A stretch of 64,000 nucleotides of DNA. Origin: Castanea sativa (lineage: Eukaryota; Streptophyta; Magnoliopsida; Fagales; Fagaceae). A program made the translations under genes and the position numbers. Location of the stretch: the NCBI RefSeq assembly GCF_040712315.1, contig NC_134016.1:1403501-1467500 (forward strand), given 5' to 3'. The notes below the pieces were generated by a model. The model was given only the letters and a program-made list of their open reading frames with translations. It was not told the DNA's origin and ran no database searches. This document shows positions 54,997 to 64,000 of the stretch, one piece after another; positions within the stretch are counted from its first letter, which is position 1, and each line of letters starts with the position of its first letter.

Positions 54997-56942
54997 ATGG
55001 CTCTTAATGCAGGAGCTCTGGTTTTGCTCTGCTTTATTGTCTGGTCATTGCTAGGTACATTTAGTGAGAGTTATGCCCAGAGCTACGTGAATAATAGTGG
55101 ACTTTGTGGAGGGCCATTGGAGGAAGACTGTAAAAAGCATAGATGGGTGTTTCAAATTTCTTTCAAAAGTGGATTTGAAGTTGGGTTTGTGGCGTTTGCT
55201 ACTTTATATACAGCTTTTTTTATTTACTATTTTGATCTTGGGGTTGGACTAATGGAGAGAAGGAAGATCATCAAAAGAATAGAACCTGATCATGTGAGTC
55301 AATTTCCAAATGTAGAACCCCGATATGAACGAAGCATAGAGGTACTCTCTCTGTTTGCAAGCCATATTTTCAAGTTTAAACTTTAAAGCAGCTATCAATT
55401 CAAAAAAATCAGATGTAACTCCAAACTTTTCTTATTTAATTTTTTTATATATTACTCAATTATAAATTACACCCTCCATGTTAGGATTTTTCAATTTTGG
55501 TATCTGAAGTTTTGATTTTCTTAATTTTGCATCTAAAGTTTCCATTCCCTTTGAGTAAAGAAAAAATTAAGAACAATCAAGAATAAAATGGTGAAAATAT
55601 CAAAATTACAATGCTTAGGAAGCTTTAATAGTAGTAGAGTACAGTTGGTGGACAGAAGGACTATATTGAACACAGAATAAAAGTTAAATGATGAAAATTA
55701 AAAAATCAAAATCAAAATCAAGGTTTTATTAGCTTCTTCTTCTTCTTCTTCTTTTCTTTTTTTATTTATTTATTTAAATTTAATAGAAATTTGGACTTGC
55801 TTAACTTTTCATAATGCATTTTCATATACTACATCTTTGTATGTGGCATCACATATCTGCAGGTAAAACTTCCTAAATTACTAGTTTTAATTGTTGAAAT
55901 GTCTAGATAAAATCTTGAATTCTCCATAATTTATTTTAAGCTCTACGATCATGATTAAGTACTAATGGAGTGATTTGGTCCACAGATTTCATTATTAGAG
56001 AAGATGGCTACAAAAATAAGTTTTATGAAGCTCAGGAAACCAACCAACAATTTTAGTGCAAACAATGTCATTTCGACAGGAAAAACCGGGACTGTGTACA
56101 AGGCAATGCTTCCGTATGGTACTTTCATGGCGGTTAAGAGGTTACATGCATCACAACATTATGAGAATCAATTTATATCGGAGCTAATCACATTGGCTAG
56201 TTTGAGACATAAAAATTTGGTGCCCCTCATGGGGTTCTGCCTAGAAATGCAGGAAAGGCTTCTTGTATACAGATATATGTCAAATGGAAGTCTCCATGAT
56301 TGGCTACATGTTGTGGAAGATAGGGCCAAGATGTTGGAGTGGCCTATAAGGGTTAAAATCATAGTTGGTATAGCTAGAGGCTTGACCTGGATTCACCATA
56401 TGTGTCATTTCCAAGTAGTTCACCTCGACATTAGCTCGAAAGGTATCTTACTTCATCAAAATTTTGAGCCCAAGATATCAACATTAGGAGAGGCAATGTT
56501 CATGAACCAAAATGACATTGATTTGAACAAGAGCTGCTCTATAAATAGTGAATTTAGGGAGGTCGAACTTGTTAAGAAGGATGTATATAGCTTTGGAATT
56601 GTGCTTCTAGAGCTAATTACAGGCAATGAGCCAAATCAGATGACTAACTTTCTTGACTTTCAGGAATCAACATTTGATCTTTATGATGTCATTGATAAAT
56701 CTTTGTTGGGGAAAGGATATGATGGTGAAATATTTCAGTTCCTTAGGATTGCTTGTAGCTGTGTTCAGCCTTGTACCGATCAAAGGCCAACGATGCTTGA
56801 AGTGTGCAAGAAATTGAGGGCTATCAGGGAGAGAAATTGCCTCACTGTTAAAGATGATTTTAAGTTAGTAAGGCAACCTGAAACTGCTGCCTCTATCACT
56901 GAAGACGATGTAATCATTACGGTTCACACAGACTCACCATGA
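54997..56942 (+). CDS. BIR1-like pseudokinase lacking the LRR ectodomain, copy E
   Basis: Exons 54997-55341 (115 codons) and 55986-56942 (318 aa) join in phase 0 with donor GAG/GTACTC and acceptor CCACAG, giving 433 aa. Exon 1 encodes a signal peptide (residues 1-27), then immediately the C-terminal cap SYVNNSGLCGGPLEEDC, a membrane span at about 60-79 and a basic tail; compared with D the N-cap and all LRRs are deleted in frame. The kinase-like part has STGKTG for the glycine loop (first Gly lost) and lysine in MAVKRL. The catalytic loop is HLDISSKG (Asp kept, metal-binding Asn lost), TLG replaces DFG, and there is no APE. It ends with an acidic IITVHTDSP tail. An upstream in-frame ATG at 54973 exists; the later ATG is preferred because paralogs start M-x-L-x-x. 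It could be a membrane-tethered pseudokinase or a still-open pseudogene. Confidence 0.85.
55342..55985 (+). other. Intron of gene E
   Basis: GT...AG, 644 bp, with a (CTT)n run near 55735-55760. Repeat V, present in the introns of B and C, is absent here. Confidence 0.75.
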
Positions 56943-57498
56943 ATCATGTGTATATCATATATATGTTGTAAATGAAATACTAATATCATGTATATACTCT
57001 TGCAGTTCTTCACAATCTCTTTGTATTTCAGTTTTTTTTTTTAATATAAATTTTTTACATTTTTGAAGACATTGCGAAGACTTAAATGGTTAGTTTTTCC
57101 CGTTTTGATAAAAGGCGGACACAAAGAGAGAACAAAATCAAGTGAAATGGAAGCTCTAGAAACTGTACAAGGATCAAAATGCTCAGACTACTTTGCTATT
57201 GATTTTTTATGGATGAACTGTACAACCGTTATCAATGTGGCAATGTGAATCCAACGTCTCACACTCTTCTATTGTGCAAAAATTGGTCTTTACTCTTTAA
57301 ATACGTAACTCAATACTCATTTTGAGTATTAGATGATTTCGAAAAAACCCTGTTCCTAATGCCATTAAGGTTTAAAAACTTATTTACTAGAAAAATTATG
57401 AAGGAGAGTGACATGGATAAAAATATTGTTTCCTTTTTCCTTTTTTTTTTTTTTTATATATATAAAAATTAAAGTTATAATTGAAGTAGGTATAACTT

Positions 57499-57711
57499 TT
57501 TTTTTTAGTTGCCCACAGTGTATCCTCAAAGCTTTCAACCAGAGACTAATCACTGTTCGCGACGGGTGAGCCCATAACGGGGTAAATCGCTGGCCCAGGG
57601 AGTTTGTTTCAAAGTGCTGTTGCCGGGACTTGAACTAGGGAGCTCCTAGTCAAACCCCAGACAGCCACTTTGAGACCAAGTGCTCAACCACTTGGCCAAC
57701 CTCACTGGGTT
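57499..57711 (-). mobile_element. SINE with tRNA-like head, minus strand
   Basis: 213 bp flanked by the perfect 15-bp repeat AAGTAGGTATAACTT (57484-57498 and 57712-57726). On the minus strand it starts with a tRNA-like head, A box TTGGCCAAGTGGTTGAGC and B box AGTTCAAGTCCCGG, and ends with an A tail. The head resembles tRNA-Leu/Ser but is not a tRNA gene. Segment S2 has an empty site near 61455. Confidence 0.88.
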
Positions 57712-58059
57712 AAGTAGGTATAACTTGAAACCTAGGATGCACGGATACAGAGTTTTTGGCCAAGTACCCTTCCTTGGCAAGTGACCAACACTGGTACCAC
57801 ACTGACACATCTCGTGTATTTAGATAAATCTCGAACAAGATAGATCTCCTTCCACCTACACATCTCCACCATCTATCGAGCACAGTCCATCTCTAAGCCT
57901 TCTCTTTTCCAAGCTCTAGTTCTCACTCTCTTTCGTTGCTACTAGCCTAGGTCATTGATCCAGGGGAAGCTCCACATTGAAGCCTTGACTTGGAAAAATA
58001 ATTATTTTATATATAAATTTTAAAAATTATATAATTTTTTTATTTTTTAAAAAAAAATT

Positions 58060-58700
58060 GTGACTACTCTAAATTTTTTTGGCCTAATATAATTAAACTT
58101 TGGACAAAATTTGGCAACAAACTTGAGCTACAACTCCATTTTTTTTTTTTTATTGGATGTAAATTTTGACAAATCCATCATTAGATTACATTTTCTTCTT
58201 AGATCTTTTATGTTTGCAAATTCTCAATAAGATCAAAGATCAATAACTATTTCATCAATCATATATTTAAATTTTGAGTTTGTGTAGTCTAAAATAACAT
58301 ATGATTGATCGAATATCTAAATTTTAAGTTTTTATAGATTGAATAGTAAATAAAATCCGATTGACATGAAATTTGACATGTTTTTTAAAAATATGAAGAA
58401 CTTGCAATTCAATTATTAAAATTTCAAAATATGTAGTTATGTTAATTTGTTTACTAAGTTTGTAACCAAATTTTGTCCTTAAACTTTGGTCTCCTAAAAA
58501 ATATATTAGGCCCTTCCAAACAAAAAGGAAAACCCAAAAAAAATTTAATTGAACTAAAATTTTGAAAGAGATGTAGCTTGTAGCATGGATAATGAGATTG
58601 TAAGACTTTATGTATTTGCGTGTTTTTTTTTGTTAATATTTGAAGTTATCTTTTTATCATATTTTCTATAATTTAAGTGTCATAATGATCACCTTAAAAA
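58060..58700. repeat. Dispersed repeat V, copy 3
   Basis: Matches the repeat in the introns of B and C: 'attggatgtaaattttgac', 'ccgattgacatgaaatttga', 'tttgaaagagatgtagctt'. Here it lies outside any gene. Confidence 0.65.
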
Positions 58701-58706
58701 AATTAT

Positions 58707-58856
58707 GTGGGTTCCAGTTAGCTCAACTGGTGAAGTCTTTAATGACTGAATAAGAGATTTGAAGTTCAAACCCCGCCTATACCAAAAACCGATTGGTCTA
58801 AAAATAAAGACTATCATCAAGAATGGATGCCATAGATTGAAACTCTCTAAAAAAAA
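58707..58856 (+). mobile_element. tRNA-derived SINE, copy 1
   Basis: A box TTAGCTCAACTGG and B box AGTTCAAACCCC with the usual spacing, then 'ataaagactatcatcaagaa', 'ggatgccatagattgaaact' and an A tail. A-rich flanks blur the target duplication, but segment S2 reads across the site ('catcttggaaaaaaatgcct', about 62631-62650). Confidence 0.85.
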
Positions 58857-59035
58857 TTCCTAGAGCAATCATTGCATTGATAGACGGTCCATCACTACCC
58901 ATCCAAACTAGTGACTAATAATACTTTACAACTCATCGAGACAAGCGACTAGTAATTGGCTTTTTCTTTTCTCACTTGCAATGTACACCTTAATATTTTG
59001 GAGCATTGATTATCTTACATGAATAGTGTCATGTA

Positions 59036-59199
59036 GTGGGTTCCAATTAGTTTAACTTGTAAAGTTTTTGATAGCTAAATAAGAGATATGAGATTCAATC
59101 CTCGCTTACACAAAAAACTTATTAATGTCTTGGTCTGATAATAAAGAACTATTATTAGTAGTGGACGCCATAAGTTAAAACTTTCTTAAAAAAAAAATA
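59036..59199 (+). mobile_element. tRNA-derived SINE, copy 2
   Basis: Same family as 58707. It is flanked by GAATAGTGTCATGTA (59021-59035) and GAATAGTACCATGTA (59200-59214). S2 has a single GAATAGTACCATGTA near 62793. The B box (GATTCAATCCTCGC) is slightly degenerate. Confidence 0.88.
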
Positions 59200-59519
59200 G
59201 AATAGTACCATGTAAACGGTATATTGTGGGCAAAAATGTGGCTAATATTTGCCACATTAGGAGAAAGTGTACAATCATTTTGCCTACAATATATGCTTTA
59301 AATGGTACTACTATGCATGTGAACTCATAATATTTCTTTTGTTTTGCTTTTTTATCGCTAGGTAGTGACTAGGTTTTGTCCTTGTTATTTATTTATTTAT
59401 TTATTTATTTATTGAGAAAAAGGTTTTCTCCTTGTTAATTTATGTATTTGTATTTATTTATTTGATATAATTCGTATTTTTTATATGCTAGAGTTTCTGT
59501 GAGCATCGTTATTATTGTT

Positions 59520-60084
59520 TGTGAGGCTAGTGCTAAACTCTAATTGGGGAACTTGAACCAATTAGAACTTTGATAGGCAAGTCTTGCTGGACTTCTTTAT
59601 CAGGCACTTAATTTTCTCTTAATATTCTATTAGTATGTAGTTTATGGTAATATTTCATTTCCTGGTACAATACAAGACTTTGTCTACATCTTTCGTCAAA
59701 AGAATCATTGTTCTAGTCAAATATCTATGGCGTGTGCGCTCTACAGTCTTCATAATGCTGACATGAAACATTACAAAAATAATTTTACCTTTTTAAATTT
59801 GAGAAATATTAACAAGCACCGTACGGATACTTGTTAAGATTTTCTGTAAAGGTCTCACTTAATAAAAATGACAAAAAGTTATTAAAAGGATTGTCAAAAA
59901 AGATAAACAAAACCTCTAAAAAAAATTTCTAAAGGTACTAAAGTTACAAAAAGCTACAAAAAAGTTGTTAAACGGCCACACCGTCAACACCACCCTTCAA
60001 ATTTGATCACACCCAATGAGCTGACAATGAATCCTAGACTTAATCAATCCATCTTTATTATTCAGAATAGGCCAGGTTTTCCTT
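59520..60084. repeat. Unit 3' flank block, third copy
   Basis: Matches 26560-26950 after gene C and 3650-3880 after copy A ('actttgataggcaagtcttg', 'atcattgttctagtcaaata', 'caatgagctgacaatgaatc'). It runs directly into block P at 60085, giving one junction of the tandem array. Confidence 0.7.
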
Positions 60085-60864
60085 CCTGCATATGATTTCG
60101 TAGATTCCTTCAATGACCAGTACTCCATCATCCACGAAAACAACTTCACCGTCCATTATCATCTCACACCTTGTTTGTTTCCACTATCCATCAAATCAAC
60201 CAAAGTCTTTCAACTTTAAACGCGGTCCATCTGAAAAAAATACGGGTTTACTGTTCATATGGGGACTTAATTGCCTTGGCTTTATAAGACTCATGATTCA
60301 TGCATTCCTCTGAGTCTGACCTCCTAGGCCTCCAAAACTTCATCTGCGTTTTTACCGTAAAAAGCCCCCCTCCCCCCTTTTTGTGAAAACAAAATCAATC
60401 ATAATAAAAGGTTGTATAAACATTTTTATTTTTATTTATTTTAAGTAGACGTTGGCCTTTAAAGGCCCCACTCCAACTATCATTCACACGACGATAAATC
60501 ATATAATTATCGAAATTTGTTATTCATGTAAGGGAAAGGAGTGCGTTATTATTATTGTACTCCTTGATAATTGTATAATGGGTAAATGTTGTTGCATATA
60601 AATTAATCTACATAGTTTTGCACACCCTCCAAAACAACATAATTCAGTGGATTAGATAGTGTAATAAACACCACTTCTGTACAATTACTTACAAACAAGT
60701 CAAGGATTTTATGTGCTTTTGACCTTCTAAAATCAAGAGACTACATTTTAATGTATTTTTGGGTATATTCCACGTTCTCCTCTCTGTGTGGTAAATTGAT
60801 TGGCATCCTCTATATAAACGCAACGTTTCATGTCAATAATATGCGACAATAATCTCAAACACAA
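60085..60864 (+). promoter_or_regulatory. Upstream block P, copy 5, and promoter of copy F
   Basis: Shortened block P (60085-60320) with the core ACGCGGTCCA near 60220. The rest resembles the gene D promoter, including CTCTATATAAACG at 60807-60820, about 50 bp before the start codon of F. Confidence 0.6.
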
Positions 60865-61262
60865 ATGTCTCTTAATGCAAGAACTCTAGTTTTAGTCCAC
60901 ATTCTTTTTTGGTCATTGATAGGTACATTTATTTTGAGCCATGGTGCTCAGAGTGATATCAATTGCCTGAAATCTATTAGAGATTCCTTGGAAGAGCCTC
61001 TCAATCTCTTAAAAGACTTCATGGACCTTTAACAACCTCACAGAAGGTTCCATATGTAACTATGTAGGAGTCACTTGTTGGAACCTAGCTGAGAAGAGGG
61101 TATGCGGTATCGAACTTGTGAACATGGGGCTCAGGGGAGAGTTCCACAGAGGCATTGAGGACTGCAAGAAACTTGTAAACTTTGACCTTTCAGGTAATGA
61201 GTTTTCAGGATCAATCCCATCAAGCATAGGAAATTGCTCTTATCTAGCTGGAGGCTCTTTAC
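60865..61262 (+). pseudogene. BIR1-like exon 1, copy F (truncated pseudogene)
   Basis: Begins MSLNARTLVLVHILFW like gene D. A 4-bp insertion near 61012 (between the codons for L-N-L-L and T-S-W) shifts the frame in the LRR N-cap. LRR-coding sequence continues (MGLRGEFHRGIEDCKK, LSGNEFSGSIPSSIGNCSYL) and then stops abruptly near 61262, where it is fused to segment S2. No membrane span or kinase exon remains in place. Confidence 0.9.
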
Positions 61263-62930
61263 GCTTTAGTACGTACCTCAATACTCATTTAGAGTACTAG
61301 ATGATTTCCAAAAAACCCTGTTCCTAATGCCATTAAGGGTTAAAACTTATTTCCTAGAAAAATTATCAAGTAGAGTGACATGGATAGAAATATTGTTTCC
61401 TTTTTTCTTTTTCTTTTTTTAATTTCTATATATAAATTAAAGTTATAATTAAAGCAGGTATAACTTAAAACCCAGAATGCACGAACACAAAGTTTTTGGC
61501 CAAGTACCCTTCCTCAGCAAGTGACCAACACTGGTACCACACTGACACATCTCGTGTATTTAGATAAATCTTGAACAAGATAGATCTCCTTCCACCTATA
61601 CATCTCTACCATCTATTGAGCACAGTCCGTCTCTAAGCCTTCTCTTTTCCAAACTCTAGTTCTCGCTCTGTTTCGATGCTACTAGCCTAGCTAGATCATT
61701 GATCCAGGGGTGGCTAGATGCGATCTACGTCCATGGAGGAAACCCTTAAAGGCTATATCTTTATTATATAAGAGTATAGTACAAAATTTATATTACAATG
61801 AACAATGACATAAGTATATATGGTAAACTAAACCCTATATTAATAGACTTCTAGTATAAGTAAGAGACTTGACTTGCACACAAAGTAGTATTAGGCTTGG
61901 ACCTATGTTGATGGACTAATATATCTCTAACAATTTTATATATAAATTTTAAAATATTTATAATTTTCTTTTTATCTTTAAAAAAAAAATTGTGACAACC
62001 CTAAAATTTTTTTGGTCCAATATAATTAAATTCTGGACAAAATTTGGCAACAAATTTGGACTACAACACCACTTTTTTTTTAATTATTGGATGTAAATTT
62101 TGAAAAATCCACCATTAGATTATATTTTCTTTTTATATCCTTCATGCTTGCAAAAATTCAATAAAATCAAATATCAATAGCTATTTCATCAATCAAATAT
62201 TTGAAATTTTGAGTTTTTGTAGTCTAAAATATACATAAAAAATAAGTTTATGGATCGAATAATAAATAACATCCGATGGACATGAAATTTGACATTTTTT
62301 TAAAAACATAAAGAACTTGCATTTCAATTATTAAAATTTCAAAATATATAGCCATGTTAATTTGTTTACTAAATTCGTAATCAAATTTTGTCCTTAAACT
62401 TTGGTCCCCTAAAAAATATATTAGGCCCTTCCAAACAAAAAGGAAGAAACCAAGAAAAATTTTGTTGAACTAAAATTTTGAAAGAGACTATCATGCAATG
62501 ATTTCAAAATAAAAAAACTCGTAGAAGAAAATTGTAAGACTTTATGTATTTGCATGTGTGTGTGTATGTTTGTCAATATATGAAGTTATATTTTTATCAT
62601 ATTTTGTATAATTTAAGTTTCATAATGATCATCTTGGAAAAAAATGCCTAGAGCAATCATTGCATCAATCGACCCATTGCTACCCATCCAAACTAGTGAA
62701 TAATGATCTTGCACAACTCATCGAAACAAGCAACTAGTAATCGGCTTTTTTCTTTTCTCACTAATTTTTTGAAGCATTGATTAGTTTACATGAATAGTAC
62801 CATGTAAACTGTATATTGTGGGCAAAAATGTGGCTAATATTTGCCACATTGGGAGAAAGTGTACAATCATTTTGCCTACAATATAAACTTTTCATGGTAC
62901 TATGCATGTGAACTCATAATATTATTTGTA
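61258..62930. repeat. Segment S2, duplicate of the region downstream of gene E
   Basis: Collinear with 57285-59340 but without its three SINEs. Includes repeat V copy 4 (61990-62640). 61690-61940 has sequence not found in S1 after 'gatcattgatccagg'. No gene. Confidence 0.85.
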
Positions 62931-63742
62931 TTTATTTATTAATTGATTGATATAATTAATTTTTAGTATATTACTGTTTTTGTTTTTTTCTTTTAATTTG
63001 TAGTGTGTAGGTTATTATTTACGTACACTATCTTTTTCAATTTATTTATTAAATTGAATTATTTAAACTATTTTTTTTGTAATTTGAACATCATTGAAGG
63101 GTTATCAATGTACTTTTTTGCAATCTATTATTACTTTTAAATTAATTTTGGATATATTTTTTTAAAAAAATTGACTGTCGGTACTTATTTTTTAAACCTA
63201 AAATAGTAAATTATACCTAAAAATAAATAATATGTGCCTAAAGTTAATTATTAATTTACGTATCTCTATTGTCTCATATCTTAATTTTTCAGAAAATAAT
63301 GTGTCATTATAGTGCATATAATGTTGTACCTCAAATCATGTCGGTACTCGTATACCATAGCTAGAAAATCTCCATTCTAAAATTCTCATTTTTAATTAAA
63401 TTCAGATAATATAAGTGAAAAAATATTATTGAATTTTCAGTAAAGTACAGATTATATAGTTGAAAATAGTTATGAAAATTGTGTGTGTCGAAACTTTTTG
63501 TGGTAATAAAGAGAAATACAGATGAACAAGAAGAAAATTTACTATGCATCAGGTGCATAAATCCCTCTTTCTAGAGGGTTCATGGACAAGAGCCTTACGT
63601 GATTATGTCCATGCATTTCAGTAGGTCCACACCACATGTGGTCAATTTGGACAAACAAATGCCAAAGTATTAGGCGCACTTATGTCATCTCCTCAGTCCA
63701 CAAACTACTATTGGAGCAATAATTCATACCTAAATTTCTCAG
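62931..63742. other. AT-rich intergenic sequence
   Basis: Low-complexity AT-rich DNA; no gene or repeat family identified. Confidence 0.4.
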
Positions 63743-63784
63743 GAAGATCGTATCGATGTGATTGTTACAGTTCAAACCGACTGA
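63743..63784 (+). pseudogene. Relic of the last codons of a BIR1-like exon 2
   Basis: Fourteen codons read EDRIDVIVTVQTD followed by TGA, matching the C-terminus of E (EDDVIITVHTDSP, then stop). The 150 bp that follow match the E 3' UTR ('atgttgtaaatgaa-tactaa', 'tatactcttgc-gttct-cac'). The rest of the kinase exon is gone, so this is probably the 3' end of the unit that began with copy F. Confidence 0.75.
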
Positions 63785-64000
63785 CCATTAATCATGTTTA
63801 TATCATGTATATGTTGTAAATGAATTACTAATATTATGCATATACTCTTGCGGTTCTGCACAATCTCTTTGTGTTTCAATGTACTTTTTATATAAATATT
63901 TTAGATTTTTAAGACATTGTGAAGTCTAATTAGTGTTCTGCAATCTGTAGCTTCTTTGTCTTTTTAATTGACGTACTCTCATCTTTGAATTAAATGAAAT
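63785..64000 (+). other. 3' flank of the terminal relic
   Basis: Similar to 56943-57080 after gene E; no further gene before the window ends. Confidence 0.5.

Larger units (their letters stand above)
57285..59340. repeat. Segment S1 (duplicated again at 61258-62930)
   Basis: 'ctcaatactcattttgagta', 'aaaccctgttcctaatgcca', 'gtttttggccaagtaccctt' and 'gggcaaaaatgtggctaata' recur in order in S2. S1 is longer because it holds three SINEs (57499, 58707, 59036) that S2 lacks. The part 58060-58700 is repeat V, otherwise intronic, so the segment derives from a further lost BIR1-like unit. No gene. Confidence 0.85.

Noticed and set aside
57499..57711. Possible tRNA gene (A and B boxes present)
   Set aside because: No full cloverleaf seen, has an A tail and 15-bp target duplication, and is missing from the paralogous segment: a SINE.
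1..64000. CRISPR arrays, operons, prokaryotic promoters
   Set aside because: Introns, SINEs, LINEs and plant gene families show that this is plant nuclear DNA; no spaced direct-repeat array of CRISPR type is present.

Overview
The window is nuclear DNA of a dicot plant, most likely a woody one. It is AT-rich, has introns with plant splice signals, and carries plant gene families (BIR1-type LRR receptor pseudokinases, a CRINKLY4-related kinase, a GRIK/SnAK kinase, an F-box/FBA gene) among degenerate L1-type LINEs, Copia and Gypsy-like pieces, solo LTRs, hAT and Tourist-like MITEs and tRNA-derived SINEs. The repeat families remind me of Fagales (oak-like) genomes, but I could not test this.

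The backbone is a decaying tandem array of BIR1-like genes (relatives of Arabidopsis At5g48380) on the + strand. Each unit was originally an upstream block with a conserved CGCG-box core, exon 1 (signal peptide, LRRs, membrane span), a ~1.1 kb intron, exon 2 (pseudokinase) and a conserved 3' flank. Copies in order: A (1629-2615, kinase exon only, frameshifted); a 66-bp LRR relic (8118-8183); B (16516-19387, broken in both exons); C (22950-25908, intact, 619 aa); D (exon 1 only, 29427-30254); E (54997-56942, open but lacking the LRR ectodomain, 433 aa); F (60865-61262, broken exon 1); and a terminal exon-2 relic (63743-63784). All kinase exons long enough to judge have lost the DFG aspartate and the APE segment.

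Between D and E lies about 25 kb of unrelated material: a solo LTR (30799-31636), a LINE fragment on the - strand (31750-33010), a solo LTR with a perfect 5-bp target duplication (34475-35872), a Gypsy-type coding relic (36365-37440) and an LTR-like stretch. Next comes a near-perfect inverted repeat, arms 40160-42892 and 43258-45996, around a 365-bp spacer holding a Copia gag zinc-knuckle fragment. Each arm carries a divergently transcribed CRINKLY4-related (CCR3/4-like) kinase ORF. The right arm ends against a LINE 3' fragment (45997-46632), followed by the first three coding exons of a GRIK/SnAK kinase on the - strand (46783-47929) whose remaining exons are absent.

Because tandem units and flanks are duplicated, several transposon insertions can be compared with an empty site in a paralogous segment inside the window: a solo LTR (8558-9266), an hAT element (6464-7448), two MITEs with TTA or TAA duplications, and three SINEs downstream of E.

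Functionally, only C looks like a complete receptor. D could give a membrane-anchored LRR protein without kinase, and E a membrane-anchored pseudokinase without LRRs. The CCR palindrome could give long hairpin RNA if transcribed through its centre. These are inferences from structure; no expression data were available.
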